From NCBI GenBank assembly GCA_045586385.1, contig JAZNAE010000011.1, positions 1-64,000 on the forward strand: DNA of 64,000 nucleotides, read 5' to 3'. Position numbers and translations under genes: made by a program. The DNA comes from Suilimivivens sp045586385. Lineage in GTDB: Bacteria > Bacillota > Clostridia > Lachnospirales > Lachnospiraceae. Below, piece after piece: positions 43,877-52,319 of this stretch; position 1 is the first letter of the stretch, and each line of letters starts with the position of its first letter. The notes below the pieces were generated by a model that was given only the letters and a program-made list of their open reading frames with translations, was not told the DNA's origin and did no database searches.

Positions 43877-43905
43877 TTGAGATTGCACGCGGGGTATGCT
43901 ACAAT
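43877..43905 (+). promoter_or_regulatory. Promoter of hprK
   Basis: TTGAGA (43877-43882), 17-base spacer, TACAAT (43900-43905). Confidence 0.65.
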
Positions 43906-43958
43906 AATTATGTATGTGTACCAAACTTACAGACTATAAGAAAGGTATGGAAATTACT

Positions 43959-44903
43959 ATGGCAAGCGTAAAACTAGAGAACATCATCGAAAAAATGAAA
44001 TTGGAAAATTTAACCCCCCAGCTGGACATCTCCAAGATTAAAATTATCCAGCCGGATATTAACAGACCGGCGCTTCAGCTGGCAGGATATTTTGAGCATT
44101 TTGAAGCTACCAGATTGCAGATTATCGGTTTTGTGGAATACACTTATCTTCAGGGACTTCCTGAAGCAAGAAAAAAAGAAATCTATACCAGATTATTATC
44201 CTGTGATATTCCGGCAATTGTATTCTGCCGGGAATTACAGCCCGATGAATTGTTTATTGAAATTGCATTGGAGCGGGAAGTTCCGGTACTCATTACCAAA
44301 AAAGCTACCTCTGCATTTATGGCAGAAATTATCAGATGGCTGAATGTAAAACTTGCACCCTGTATTTCCGTGCATGGTGTTTTGGTGGACGTATTCGGTG
44401 AAGGTGTGCTGATCACCGGTGAAAGCGGAATCGGTAAATCAGAAGCAGCGCTGGAACTTATTAAGCGTGGACATCGTCTTGTAACCGATGATGCCGTAGA
44501 AATCCGTAAAGTAAGTGATGATACGCTTGTAGGCTCTGCACCTGATATCACAAAGCACTTTATCGAGCTTAGAGGTATCGGAATCGTTGACGTGAAGACC
44601 TTGTTCGGTGTATCCAGCGTTAAAGATACCCAGAATATTGACCTGGTTATCAGATTGGAAGAGTGGAATAAAGAAAAAGAATATGACAGACTGGGTCTGG
44701 AAGAAGAGTATACAGAGTACCTTGGCAATAAAGTGGTGTGTCATAATATTCCCATCCGTCCCGGACGTAACCTTGCAGTTATCTGTGAATCTGCAGCGAT
44801 TAACCATCGTCAGAAGAAGATGGGTTACAATGCGGCACAGGAACTTTACAGACGTGTGCAGGAGTCTCTTGCAAGAAGAAGAGAAGATGAGGAAGACGAA
44901 TAA
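43959..44903 (+). CDS. hprK: HPr kinase/phosphorylase
   Basis: HprK phosphorylates and dephosphorylates Ser46 of HPr and Crh in carbon catabolite control. The 314-residue product (start at 43959) fits the family; upstream in-frame ATGs at 43914 and 43947 are less well placed. Walker A is GESGIGKS at 154-161, followed by ELIKRGHRLVTDDAVEI, and the signature GIGIVDVKTLFG. C-terminal helix ends EDEEDE. An HPr-like substrate with Ser46 is encoded ~3.8 kb downstream in the same direction. Confidence 0.95.
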   Translation: MASVKLENIIEKMKLENLTPQLDISKIKIIQPDINRPALQLAGYFEHFEATRLQIIGFVEYTYLQGLPEARKKEIYTRLLSCDIPAIVFCRELQPDELFIEIALEREVPVLITKKATSAFMAEIIRWLNVKLAPCISVHGVLVDVFGEGVLITGESGIGKSEAALELIKRGHRLVTDDAVEIRKVSDDTLVGSAPDITKHFIELRGIGIVDVKTLFGVSSVKDTQNIDLVIRLEEWNKEKEYDRLGLEEEYTEYLGNKVVCHNIPIRPGRNLAVICESAAINHRQKKMGYNAAQELYRRVQESLARRREDEEDE

Positions 44904-44939
44904 AAGCTTCTATATAAATAATAATAGTAGGTGAAAGAT

Positions 44940-45878
44940 ATGAAAAAATATGTATTTGGGGTAGATATCGGTGGAACTACCGTAAAACTTGGATTGTTTG
45001 ACACAGACGGAAACGTTCTTGATAAATGGGAAATTCCCACCAGAACAGAAAACGACGGCTCACAGATTCTGCCTGATATCGCAGCAAGCATTCAGGAAAA
45101 GATGAAACAAATTGACAATGATGCCGTTATCGGTGTGGGCGTAGGTGCGCCCGGTCCTGTTGACGCAGAAGGCGTGGTGCACAGAGCCGTAAATTTGGGC
45201 TGGGGTACATTCAGTATTAAAGATACCTTGGAAGATTTGTTAAATATGCCTGTTATGGCAGGCAATGATGCGAATGTTGCTGCTCTCGGAGAGATGTGGA
45301 TGGGCGGCGGCCGCGGCTATAAGGATTTGGTAGTGGTAACACTGGGAACCGGCGTTGGTGGTGGCATCATCATTAATGGAAAGATGCTCACAGGAGCAAT
45401 CGGTGCCGGCGGTGAAATCGGACATATCCATCTGGATGATAATGAGACAGAGGTTTGCGGCTGCGGAAACAAAGGATGCCTGGAGCAATATGCATCTGCA
45501 ACCGGAATTACCAGACTGGCAAACAGAATGCTCTCTTCCTGCAATGATGCAAGTATGCTCCGAGACGGCGAAGTATCTGCAAAAGCAGTGTTTGACGCAG
45601 TGAAAGCAGGCGACGCTCTTGCAATTAAGATCGCAGAGCAGTTTGGTGAATATTTAGGAAAAGGATTATCCTGCGTGGCAGGTGTGGTAAACCCGGAGGC
45701 CTTTGTTATCGGCGGAGGAGTATCGAAAGCCGGAGAAATTCTTATGGACTATATCAAACCTCATTATGAGAAAAATGTATTCCACGGAAGCCGTGATGCT
45801 AAATTTGTACTTGCAACTCTTGGAAATGACGCAGGAATTTACGGCTCAGCCAAATTAATTCTCGACAAAGAAAGCTAA
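44940..45878 (+). CDS. glcK: ROK-family glucokinase
   Basis: A 312-residue kinase of the ROK family that phosphorylates glucose. ATP-binding motif FGVDIGGTTVKLGLFD is at the start, GVGAPGPVD and GNDANVAALGE follow, and the zinc-binding ROK signature GEIGHIHL...CGCGNKGCLEQYAS is complete. The ATG at 44940 is used; a GTG three codons earlier overlaps the RBS. It follows hprK by 36 bases, matching a sugar-metabolism context. Confidence 0.92.
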   Translation: MKKYVFGVDIGGTTVKLGLFDTDGNVLDKWEIPTRTENDGSQILPDIAASIQEKMKQIDNDAVIGVGVGAPGPVDAEGVVHRAVNLGWGTFSIKDTLEDLLNMPVMAGNDANVAALGEMWMGGGRGYKDLVVVTLGTGVGGGIIINGKMLTGAIGAGGEIGHIHLDDNETEVCGCGNKGCLEQYASATGITRLANRMLSSCNDASMLRDGEVSAKAVFDAVKAGDALAIKIAEQFGEYLGKGLSCVAGVVNPEAFVIGGGVSKAGEILMDYIKPHYEKNVFHGSRDAKFVLATLGNDAGIYGSAKLILDKES

Positions 45879-45961
45879 AACAAAAAGACCGGTGCTGCAG
45901 AAGAAAGAACTCTTCTGTAGCATCCGGAATAAAATAACAAAAAGAACAGCAGGTGTAAGAA

Positions 45962-46882
45962 GTGCAAGAAGTAAGTGCAGCAGTTTTGGAAATGATAAGA
46001 GCCCATGTGCCGGCGGAAGATATTCTGGAATATGAGCCCATGAGTATGCATACTACTTTCCGTGTGGGAGGTAATGCTCTTTGCCTTGTAAAAATAAGCA
46101 GTGAGCAGCAACTTTTTAAACTAATCCCTTATTTTAATCAGGTAGAAATTCCATATTTTATTTTGGGAAACGGCAGTAATCTGTTGGTAGGTGACAGAGG
46201 ATATGCCGGTATTATTTTGCAATTAAAAGAAAAGTTTGCAAGCATAGAATGTGATGGGGAAAGAATATGTGCCAAAGCGGGAGCACTGATGTCACAGGTG
46301 GCACAGAAAGCTATGGAAAATTCCCTGGAGGGTATGGCCTTTGCATCCGGAATTCCAGGAACCATCGGAGGCGGCGTGATGATGAATGCCGGAGCTTATG
46401 GTGGTGAGATGAAAAATATTGTTGAGACTGTCAAAGTCATGGATGAAAATGGGGAAATCCTCATTCTTGATAATGAAACCATGGAGTTTGGCTATCGTAG
46501 TAGTATCATCAAAAACCGTAAGTTTATCGTATTAGAAGTGACACTGAAATTAAAAAAAGGAAATAAAGAAGAAATCCGTAAAGAAATGGAAGAACTGGCG
46601 GCAAAGAGAAGGGAAAAGCAACCCTTAAATTATCCCAGTGCGGGAAGTACCTTCAAAAGACCGGAAGGATATTTTGCCGGAAAGCTGGTTATGGATGCAG
46701 GGCTTCGGGGATTTTCAATCGGCGGTGCAGGAGTTTCTGAAAAACATTGCGGATTTGTAATTAATAAAGGAAATGCAACGGCAGCTGACGTGACGGAAGT
46801 TATCAGTGAAGTACAGGAAAGAGTCAAAGAAAGATTTGGCGTGACACTGGAGAGAGAAGTTATTTATCTCGGAGATTTTTAA
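45962..46882 (+). CDS. murB: UDP-N-acetylenolpyruvoylglucosamine reductase
   Basis: MurB reduces UDP-GlcNAc-enolpyruvate to UDP-MurNAc in cell wall synthesis. The 306-residue product begins at a GTG. FAD-binding motifs are HTTFRVGG, ILGNGSNLLVGDRGY and ASGIPGTIGGGVMMNAGAYGGE; catalytic-region motifs are YRSSIIK and SAGSTFKRPEG, typical of type II MurB. It starts the murB-rapZ-whiA-HPr run (12 bases before rapZ). Confidence 0.95.
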   Translation: MQEVSAAVLEMIRAHVPAEDILEYEPMSMHTTFRVGGNALCLVKISSEQQLFKLIPYFNQVEIPYFILGNGSNLLVGDRGYAGIILQLKEKFASIECDGERICAKAGALMSQVAQKAMENSLEGMAFASGIPGTIGGGVMMNAGAYGGEMKNIVETVKVMDENGEILILDNETMEFGYRSSIIKNRKFIVLEVTLKLKKGNKEEIRKEMEELAAKRREKQPLNYPSAGSTFKRPEGYFAGKLVMDAGLRGFSIGGAGVSEKHCGFVINKGNATAADVTEVISEVQERVKERFGVTLEREVIYLGDF

Positions 46883-46893
46883 GGAGGTATCAC

Positions 46894-47757
46894 ATGCGTT
46901 TCGTAATTGTAACGGGAATGAGCGGTAGCGGTAAAATAACGGCAATGAGAATGCTTGAGGACGTAGGCTTTTATTGTGTGGACAATTTGCCTGTTCCCTT
47001 AATTGAAAAATTTGTGGAATTGCTTGCCATGCCCGGAAGCGAAGTGACGAAGGTGGCACTGGGACTCGATGTCCGTGCAGACCAGCCATTTGAAGATGCG
47101 CAGAGGATACTGGAAAAATTAAAAGGAAACGGATACAATTTTGAAATTCTTTTTATGGAAGCAAGCACGCAGGTGCTTCTGAAAAGATATAAAGAGTCAA
47201 GGAGAATGCATCCGCTGTCGCTGGAAGGAAGAGTGGAAGACGGTATCAATAAAGAAAGAGAGATTCTGCATGACATCAAAAAGAAGGCAGAGTATGTAAT
47301 TGATACTTCCAATCTTTTGACCAGAGAGTTAAAAGAAGAATTGGACCGTATTTTTGTAAAGAATGAAGAGTATAATAGCCTAATGGTTAATATTTTGTCC
47401 TTTGGCTTTAAGCACGGGATTCCGGCAGATGCGGACTTGGTATTTGACGTGCGCTTTTTACCCAATCCCTTCTATATTGATGAACTGAAATATAAAACGG
47501 GAAATGATAAGGAAGTGCAGGATTATGTGATGAGTTTTTCCGAGGCGGAAGAGTTTGTGGATAAACTCAGTGACATGTTAAATTTCCTGATTCCCAATTA
47601 TGTAAAAGAAGGAAAGTACCAGCTGGTTGTAGGAATTGGCTGTACCGGTGGAAAGCACAGAAGTGTGACATTGGCAAACAAGCTTTACGACCGCATGAAA
47701 AATAAAGGCAATTACGGAATCAAAATTGCACATAGAGATTTAGGACAAGGCATATAG
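46894..47757 (+). CDS. rapZ: RapZ/YvcJ-family nucleotide-binding protein with altered P-loop
   Basis: A 287-residue protein of the RapZ (YvcJ) family, which binds nucleotides and, in Proteobacteria, small RNAs controlling GlmS. Family blocks are GFYCVDNLPVPLIEKF, LDVRADQPFED, ESRRMHPLS, SFGFKHGIPADADLVFDVRFLPNPFY and IGCTGGKHRSV. The P-loop reads GMSGSGKI (about residues 8-15): Ile stands where the family has Ser before Thr, which may weaken nucleotide binding. Strong RBS AAGGAGG. It is followed by whiA; the glmR (yvcK) gene normally between rapZ and whiA is absent. Confidence 0.93.
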   Translation: MRFVIVTGMSGSGKITAMRMLEDVGFYCVDNLPVPLIEKFVELLAMPGSEVTKVALGLDVRADQPFEDAQRILEKLKGNGYNFEILFMEASTQVLLKRYKESRRMHPLSLEGRVEDGINKEREILHDIKKKAEYVIDTSNLLTRELKEELDRIFVKNEEYNSLMVNILSFGFKHGIPADADLVFDVRFLPNPFYIDELKYKTGNDKEVQDYVMSFSEAEEFVDKLSDMLNFLIPNYVKEGKYQLVVGIGCTGGKHRSVTLANKLYDRMKNKGNYGIKIAHRDLGQGI

Positions 47758-47777
47758 TAGAAAAAGGATGGATGAAG

Positions 47778-48650
47778 ATGTCTTTTTCGGCAGAAGTAAA
47801 AGCGGAATTGGAAAAAATAGTTCCTGCATCCAGGCATTGTCAATTGGCAGAGTTTTCTGCAATTATTCATTTTGGATGCAAAATAGAAGAGACAAAAGAA
47901 GGCAGTAGCGAGATTGAGTTAAGCACGGAAAACGATGCCGCTTTCAGAAAATACTTTACATTATTGAAAAAAACATTTATGATAGGTACTGATGCGGGCA
48001 AAGTACTGCAGGCAATTAAGCTGTTTGAGGGGAACAAACAACTTAGAACAGTTCATGACAGCGTAAATCCCATGCTGATTAAGAACAGTTGCTGCAGGCG
48101 TGCTTTTTTGCGAGGTGCTTTTTTATGTGTGGGCTCCATGAGCGATCCTCAGAAAAGTTATCACCTTGAGTTTGTGTGTGACAGGGAAGCAAAAGCCGTG
48201 CAGATCCGGGAAGCGATTAACAGCTTCGACCTGGATGCAAAGATAGTAAAGCGCAAAAAATATTTTGTTGTGTATCTGAAGGAAGGCGCAGGAATTGTTG
48301 ATTTGCTCAATGTAATGGGAGCGCATTTGTCCTTAATGAATTTAGAGAATTTAAGGATAGAGAAGGAAATGCGTAACTCCATTAACAGGCAGGTCAATTG
48401 CGAAACCGCGAATATCGCAAAAACGGTGAACGCAGCTAATAAGCAGATAGAAGATATTCAGCTGTTAGAAAAATGCTACGGATTTTCCAATTTGCCGGAA
48501 AATCTTCGCCAGATGGCCATTGTAAGATTGGCTCATCCGGAAAGCTCCCTTCAGGAACTGGGTGGTTATCTCAACCCACCGGTAGGCAAATCCGGTGTGA
48601 ATCATAGATTGCGGAAACTTAGTGAAATGGCGGAGAAAATCAGGGACTAA
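47778..48650 (+). CDS. whiA: WhiA DNA-binding protein
   Basis: A 290-residue WhiA, a LAGLIDADG-derived regulator fused to a helix-turn-helix, linked to cell division and wall metabolism in Gram-positives. MSFSAEVKAELEKI is the typical start; CCRRAFLRGAFLCVGSMSDP and YHLEFVCD mark the LAGLIDADG-like half, and NLPENLRQMAIVRLAHPESSL with VGKSGVNHRLRKL is the C-terminal HTH. An ATG 6 bases earlier is closer to the RBS than usual. Confidence 0.95.
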   Translation: MSFSAEVKAELEKIVPASRHCQLAEFSAIIHFGCKIEETKEGSSEIELSTENDAAFRKYFTLLKKTFMIGTDAGKVLQAIKLFEGNKQLRTVHDSVNPMLIKNSCCRRAFLRGAFLCVGSMSDPQKSYHLEFVCDREAKAVQIREAINSFDLDAKIVKRKKYFVVYLKEGAGIVDLLNVMGAHLSLMNLENLRIEKEMRNSINRQVNCETANIAKTVNAANKQIEDIQLLEKCYGFSNLPENLRQMAIVRLAHPESSLQELGGYLNPPVGKSGVNHRLRKLSEMAEKIRD

Positions 48651-48664
48651 AGGAGGAGAATGTA

Positions 48665-48925
48665 ATGATCGAAAGAGCAATTGAAGTGAATGTTAAAGAA
48701 GACTTTGATGCAAGACCGATTGCTATGTTGGTTCAGGTGGCAAGCAGATTTGAGAGCAGCATTTATATTGTGGCACAGGATAAAAAAGTCAATGCAAAAA
48801 GTATCATGGGAATGATGACCCTTACACTGAATAAAGGGGAAACCATCACAGTGACAGCAGATGGCGAAGATGAACAGACAGCTATCGAAAGCATCAGCAA
48901 TTATTTAAACGGAAAAGAAGAATAA
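48665..48925 (+). CDS. crh: Crh-like HPr paralogue lacking the catalytic histidine
   Basis: An 86-residue HPr-fold protein. The active-site His15 of HPr (H-A-R-P) is Asp15 here (DFDARPIAM), so it cannot accept phosphate from PEP via Enzyme I. The regulatory Ser46 is intact (NAKSIMGM), the site used by HprK. This is the same pattern as Bacillus Crh (Gln15, Ser46), and it sits directly after whiA exactly where crh lies in Bacillus. It therefore probably works only in catabolite regulation together with hprK at 43959. RBS AAGGAGGAG. Confidence 0.85.
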   Translation: MIERAIEVNVKEDFDARPIAMLVQVASRFESSIYIVAQDKKVNAKSIMGMMTLTLNKGETITVTADGEDEQTAIESISNYLNGKEE

Positions 48926-48956
48926 TATTCTTTAATATAACTTGGAGGAAAACAAA

Positions 48957-49820
48957 ATGTTAGTATCAGCAACAGAAATGCTTAAAAAAGCAAAAGCAGG
49001 TCATTATGCAGTTGGCCAGTTTAACATCAACAACCTTGAGTGGACAAAGGCTATCCTGTTAACAGCACAGGAAAACAACTCACCCGTAATCCTCGGTGTA
49101 TCCGAAGGCGCAGGAAAGTACATGGGTGGTTATGACGTAGTGGTAGGTATGGTAAACGGACTTATTAAAGACCAGAATATTACCGTTCCTGTAGCTCTTC
49201 ACTTAGATCATGGTAGCTATGAACACTGCTATAAATGTATTGAAGCAGGATTTTCATCCGTAATGTTTGACGGATCTCATTATCCCATCGAAGAAAATGT
49301 TGCAAAGACCAAAGAATTGGTTGCAGCAGCACATGCTAAGGGAATTTCCCTTGAAGCAGAAGTTGGTTCTATCGGTGGTGAAGAAGACGGCGTTGTCGGA
49401 GCAGGTGAATGTGCAGATCCCGATGAATGTAAAGCAGTAGCTGATCTTGGAGTAGACTTCCTGGCAGCAGGTATCGGAAATATTCATGGTAAATATCCTG
49501 CAAACTGGCAGGGATTATCTTTTGAAACATTAGATGCTATCCAGCAGCTTACAGGAGACCTTCCTTTAGTTCTTCACGGAGGTACAGGTATCCCTACAGA
49601 AATGATTCAGAAAGCAATCTCCTTAGGTGTTGCTAAGATTAACGTAAATACAGAATGCCAGCTTGCTTTTGCGGCAGCTACACGTAAGTATATCGAAGAC
49701 GGTAAAGATTTGGAAGGCAAGGGATTTGATCCCCGTAAGCTTCTTGCTCCCGGTGTGGAAGCAATCAAAGCTACCGTGAAAGAAAAAATGGAAATCTTCG
49801 GTTCCATTAACAAAGCTTAA
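48957..49820 (+). CDS. fba: Class II fructose-bisphosphate aldolase
   Basis: A 287-residue class II aldolase cleaving fructose-1,6-bisphosphate or a related ketose bisphosphate. The ATG at 48957 follows TTGGAGG. Zinc and substrate residues appear in VALHLDHG, SVMFDGSHYP, EAEVGSIGGEEDG, GIGNIHGKYP, LVLHGGTGI and KINVNTE. It is followed by its own terminator; a second aldolase gene with its own promoter comes next. Confidence 0.93.
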   Translation: MLVSATEMLKKAKAGHYAVGQFNINNLEWTKAILLTAQENNSPVILGVSEGAGKYMGGYDVVVGMVNGLIKDQNITVPVALHLDHGSYEHCYKCIEAGFSSVMFDGSHYPIEENVAKTKELVAAAHAKGISLEAEVGSIGGEEDGVVGAGECADPDECKAVADLGVDFLAAGIGNIHGKYPANWQGLSFETLDAIQQLTGDLPLVLHGGTGIPTEMIQKAISLGVAKINVNTECQLAFAAATRKYIEDGKDLEGKGFDPRKLLAPGVEAIKATVKEKMEIFGSINKA

Positions 49821-49833
49821 TCAGGTTCATATG

Positions 49834-49866
49834 AGAACTGTGCTATCATTGGCACAGTTCTTTTAT
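49834..49866 (+). terminator. Terminator after the first aldolase gene
   Basis: A perfect 10-bp stem AGAACTGTGC/GCACAGTTCT with 8-base loop and TTTAT tail. Confidence 0.9.
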
Positions 49867-49915
49867 ATTTGTGGGAATTATACAGTTTTATTTGAAAGGA
49901 GAACGCGAAGTTATA

Positions 49916-49944
49916 TTTGCAATTAAAAGATTATCTGTTATAAT
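49916..49944 (+). promoter_or_regulatory. Promoter of the second aldolase gene
   Basis: TTTGCA (49916-49921), 17-base spacer, perfect TATAAT (49939-49944). Confidence 0.75.
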
Positions 49945-49987
49945 AAACCCGTAAATACAAATTTTAACATAGAAAGGATGAATTGAC

Positions 49988-50923
49988 ATGCCATTAGTTA
50001 CAACCACAGAAATGTTTAAGAAGGCATATGAAGGCGGATACGCTGTTGGTGCTTTCAACGTTAATAACATGGAAATCGTTCAGGCTATTACAGAAGCCGC
50101 AAATGAATTAAGATCCCCTATTATTCTTCAGTGCTCCGCAGGTGCAAGAAAGTATGCTAAGCATTCTTATCTTTATCACCTTGTACAGGCAGCTATCGAA
50201 GAAACAGATATTCCGATTGCTCTTCACTTAGATCACGGTGCAGATTTCGAAATCTGTAAGCAGTGTATCGACGGCGGATTTACATCCGTTATGATCGATG
50301 CTTCCCATCTTTCTTATGAAGAAAACATCGAAGTTTCTAAGAGAGTTGCTGACTACGCTCATGAAAGAGGCGTTGTAGTAGAAGCAGAGCTCGGAACATT
50401 AGCAGGTGTTGAAGATGACGTTGTTGTAGAAAGCGGAAACGAATCTTATACACAGCCTGAACAGGTTGAAGACTTCGTTACAAGAACAGGCGTTGACTCT
50501 CTTGCAATCGCTATCGGTACAAGCCATGGTGCATTCAAGTTCAAACCTGGTCAGAAGCCTCAGCTTCGTTTTGATATCCTTGATGAAGTTTCTAAGAGAC
50601 TTCCCGGATTCCCTATCGTTTTACATGGTGCTTCTTCCGTACTTCCCCAGTACGTTGACATCATCAATGCAAACGGTGGTAAGTTAGAAGATGCGATCGG
50701 TATTCCTGAAGAAATGCTTCGTCAGGCTGCAAGATCTGCAGTATGTAAGATTAACATCGACTCTGACTTAAGATTAGGTCTTACAGCAGGTGTTAGAGAG
50801 CATATGTTTGCTCATCCCGATCACTTCGATCCCAGACAGTACTTAACAACAGGCCGTGACTACTGTAAGGAAGTTGTAGCTCACAAGATTAAAACTGTTC
50901 TTGGTTCTGAAGGTAAGGCGTAA
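49988..50923 (+). CDS. Second class II fructose-bisphosphate aldolase
   Basis: A 311-residue paralogue of the preceding gene with family motifs GAFNVNNMEI, IALHLDHGADFE, SVMIDASHLSYEEN, VEAELGTLAGVEDD, GTSHGAFKFK, VLHGASSV and KINIDSD. It has an extra C-terminal part (DPRQYLTTGRDYCKEVVAHKI). Codon use is strongly biased toward a few codons (GAA, CTT, GTT, AAG), suggesting high expression, so this may be the main glycolytic enzyme while the first copy has another role. RBS AAAGGATG. Confidence 0.92.
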   Translation: MPLVTTTEMFKKAYEGGYAVGAFNVNNMEIVQAITEAANELRSPIILQCSAGARKYAKHSYLYHLVQAAIEETDIPIALHLDHGADFEICKQCIDGGFTSVMIDASHLSYEENIEVSKRVADYAHERGVVVEAELGTLAGVEDDVVVESGNESYTQPEQVEDFVTRTGVDSLAIAIGTSHGAFKFKPGQKPQLRFDILDEVSKRLPGFPIVLHGASSVLPQYVDIINANGGKLEDAIGIPEEMLRQAARSAVCKINIDSDLRLGLTAGVREHMFAHPDHFDPRQYLTTGRDYCKEVVAHKIKTVLGSEGKA

Positions 50924-50964
50924 GTCGTATCGCTTTCACTTACATAGTTGAATAGGAAATAATG

Positions 50965-51017
50965 AAGGAGTTTTTGCAAGATAGACGTAATGTCTATGGA
51001 GCAAAAACTCCTTTTTG
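50965..51017 (+). terminator. Large terminator after the second aldolase gene
   Basis: A 13-bp perfect stem (AAGGAGTTTTTGC with its complement at 51001-51013) carrying an inner ATAGAC/GTCTAT hairpin, then a T-run. Confidence 0.9.
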
Positions 51018-51047
51018 ATTGTCAGTTTTGTTGCTGCAAAGAAAAAA

Positions 51048-51360
51048 CCCAACGGGTGGGAGAAAAAGTAGGTTTAGTTGGGGGTGAAAGGAAGGGAAAA
51101 CCCAACGTAATGAAAGCGAGAGTAAGTTTAGTTGGGGCGAGTGGACGCGAAAAACCCAACGGGATGAAAGCGAGAGCAAGTAAAGTTGGGGTGGATGGAA
51201 GAAAAAAACCCAACGGGATGGAAGCGAGAGCAAGTATAGTTGGGGTGGATGGGCGAGAAGACCCCAACGGGATGGAGGCGAGAGCAAGTAAAGTTGGGGT
51301 GGATGGAAGAAAGAAACCCAACGGGATGCAAGTGAGAGCAAATTTGATTGGGGTAAATGA
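51048..51360. repeat. 54-bp tandem repeat (minisatellite)
   Basis: About 5.5 copies of a unit of 53-54 bp. CCCAAC recurs at 51048, 51101, 51155, 51209, 51263 and 51317. Each unit carries GTTGGG about 20-25 bases before CCCAAC, so each can fold into a hairpin. The unit length divisible by 3 leaves frames open on both strands (a 142-codon frame at 50990-51418 on the plus strand), but that frame begins inside the terminator loop with no RBS, so I do not call it a gene. The region 50924-51674 otherwise holds only terminators. Confidence 0.92.
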
Positions 51361-51444
51361 GCGAATATCAGGGAATGCTAAAGGAGTTATTACCTATCAT
51401 GACAGAAAAGAAAAGTGATGAAAAATACCCCCTAAAAAGGGAGG

Positions 51445-51477
51445 ATGCCAAGTAAGTTATCTTACTTGGCATTTTAT
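51445..51477. terminator. Terminator-like hairpin after the minisatellite
   Basis: A 12-bp perfect stem ATGCCAAGTAAG/CTTACTTGGCAT with a TTAT loop and TTTTA tail. About 200 bases further right, on the minus strand, ends the cyclophilin gene. Confidence 0.85.
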
Positions 51478-51674
51478 TATGAAAAAGTTATTTAAAAAAT
51501 CAATTACTTTGAATTAGACTATTTTGTTTGTATCTTATGATATAAGTATAAAACCCAGAAATGTCTAAAGAATGTTGATAAATTGAAGTTTTTTTAAATT
51601 AAATGTGAACAAAATATGAACAACACACAATTTTTGCCATATTTCGGCACTTTTTTCGCCCTCCCTGTGGAAAA

Positions 51675-52196
51675 CTAGCATTTTTCAGGTTCCGGATAGG
51701 AAACACCGAAAGTTTCTACGGTAACGGATTTCATAACCTGATTTTCTAAGGGACGATCGGAGAAATCAGTTCTTGTTTCAGCAATTTTGTTTACATTTTC
51801 CATTCCTTCGATTACTTTTCCGAAAGCAGCATAGGAGCCGTCCAAATGAGGAGAGTTCTTGTGCATAATAAAGAACTGGGAGCCTGCGGAGTTTGGCATC
51901 ATGCTTCTTGCCATGGAAAGAACACCTTCTGTGTGCTTTAAGTTGTTTTCAAAACCGTTTGCAGCAAATTCACCCTTGATGCTGTAGCCGGGGCCGCCCA
52001 TGCCGGTTCCTTCCGGGTCACCGCCCTGAATCATAAAGCCGCGGATAACACGGTGGAAGATAAGACCATCGTAAAAGCCTTTGCTTACAAGACTTACAAA
52101 ATTGTTTACGGAAACCGGGGCGATATCGGGATAAAGCTCTGCCTTGATTACATCTCCGTTTTCCATTGTAAAAGTTACAATCGGATTCTGTGCCAT
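51675..52196 (-). CDS. Cyclophilin-type peptidyl-prolyl cis-trans isomerase
   Basis: A 173-residue cytoplasmic cyclophilin that speeds proline isomerisation in protein folding. Active-site motifs are visible: FHRVIRGFMIQGGDPEGTG, GVLSMARSMMPNSAGSQFFI and LDGSYAAFGKV. No signal peptide. The RBS (AGAAAGGAAG on the minus strand) precedes the ATG. It is divergent from the GNAT gene at 52320 with a 123-base region between. Confidence 0.95.
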   Translation of the reverse strand: MAQNPIVTFTMENGDVIKAELYPDIAPVSVNNFVSLVSKGFYDGLIFHRVIRGFMIQGGDPEGTGMGGPGYSIKGEFAANGFENNLKHTEGVLSMARSMMPNSAGSQFFIMHKNSPHLDGSYAAFGKVIEGMENVNKIAETRTDFSDRPLENQVMKSVTVETFGVSYPEPEKC

Positions 52197-52319
52197 AATA
52201 TATACTTCCTTTCTAAGTTGTTCATGTTATAATATAAAGGTGCAAAAGAAAAATAAGCGACGCGAAGCGGCATTTGTTTTATGCAAGTTTTATTTTATTA
52301 AAAGTAAGGAAATATTGCA

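Noticed and set aside
51048..51360. CRISPR array
   Set aside because: Units are contiguous 53-54 bp tandem repeats with no unique spacers, and no cas genes are present.
50990..51418. 142-codon open frame covering the minisatellite
   Set aside because: It starts inside a terminator loop without an RBS and is open only because the repeat unit is divisible by 3; minus-strand frames over the same repeat are equally open.
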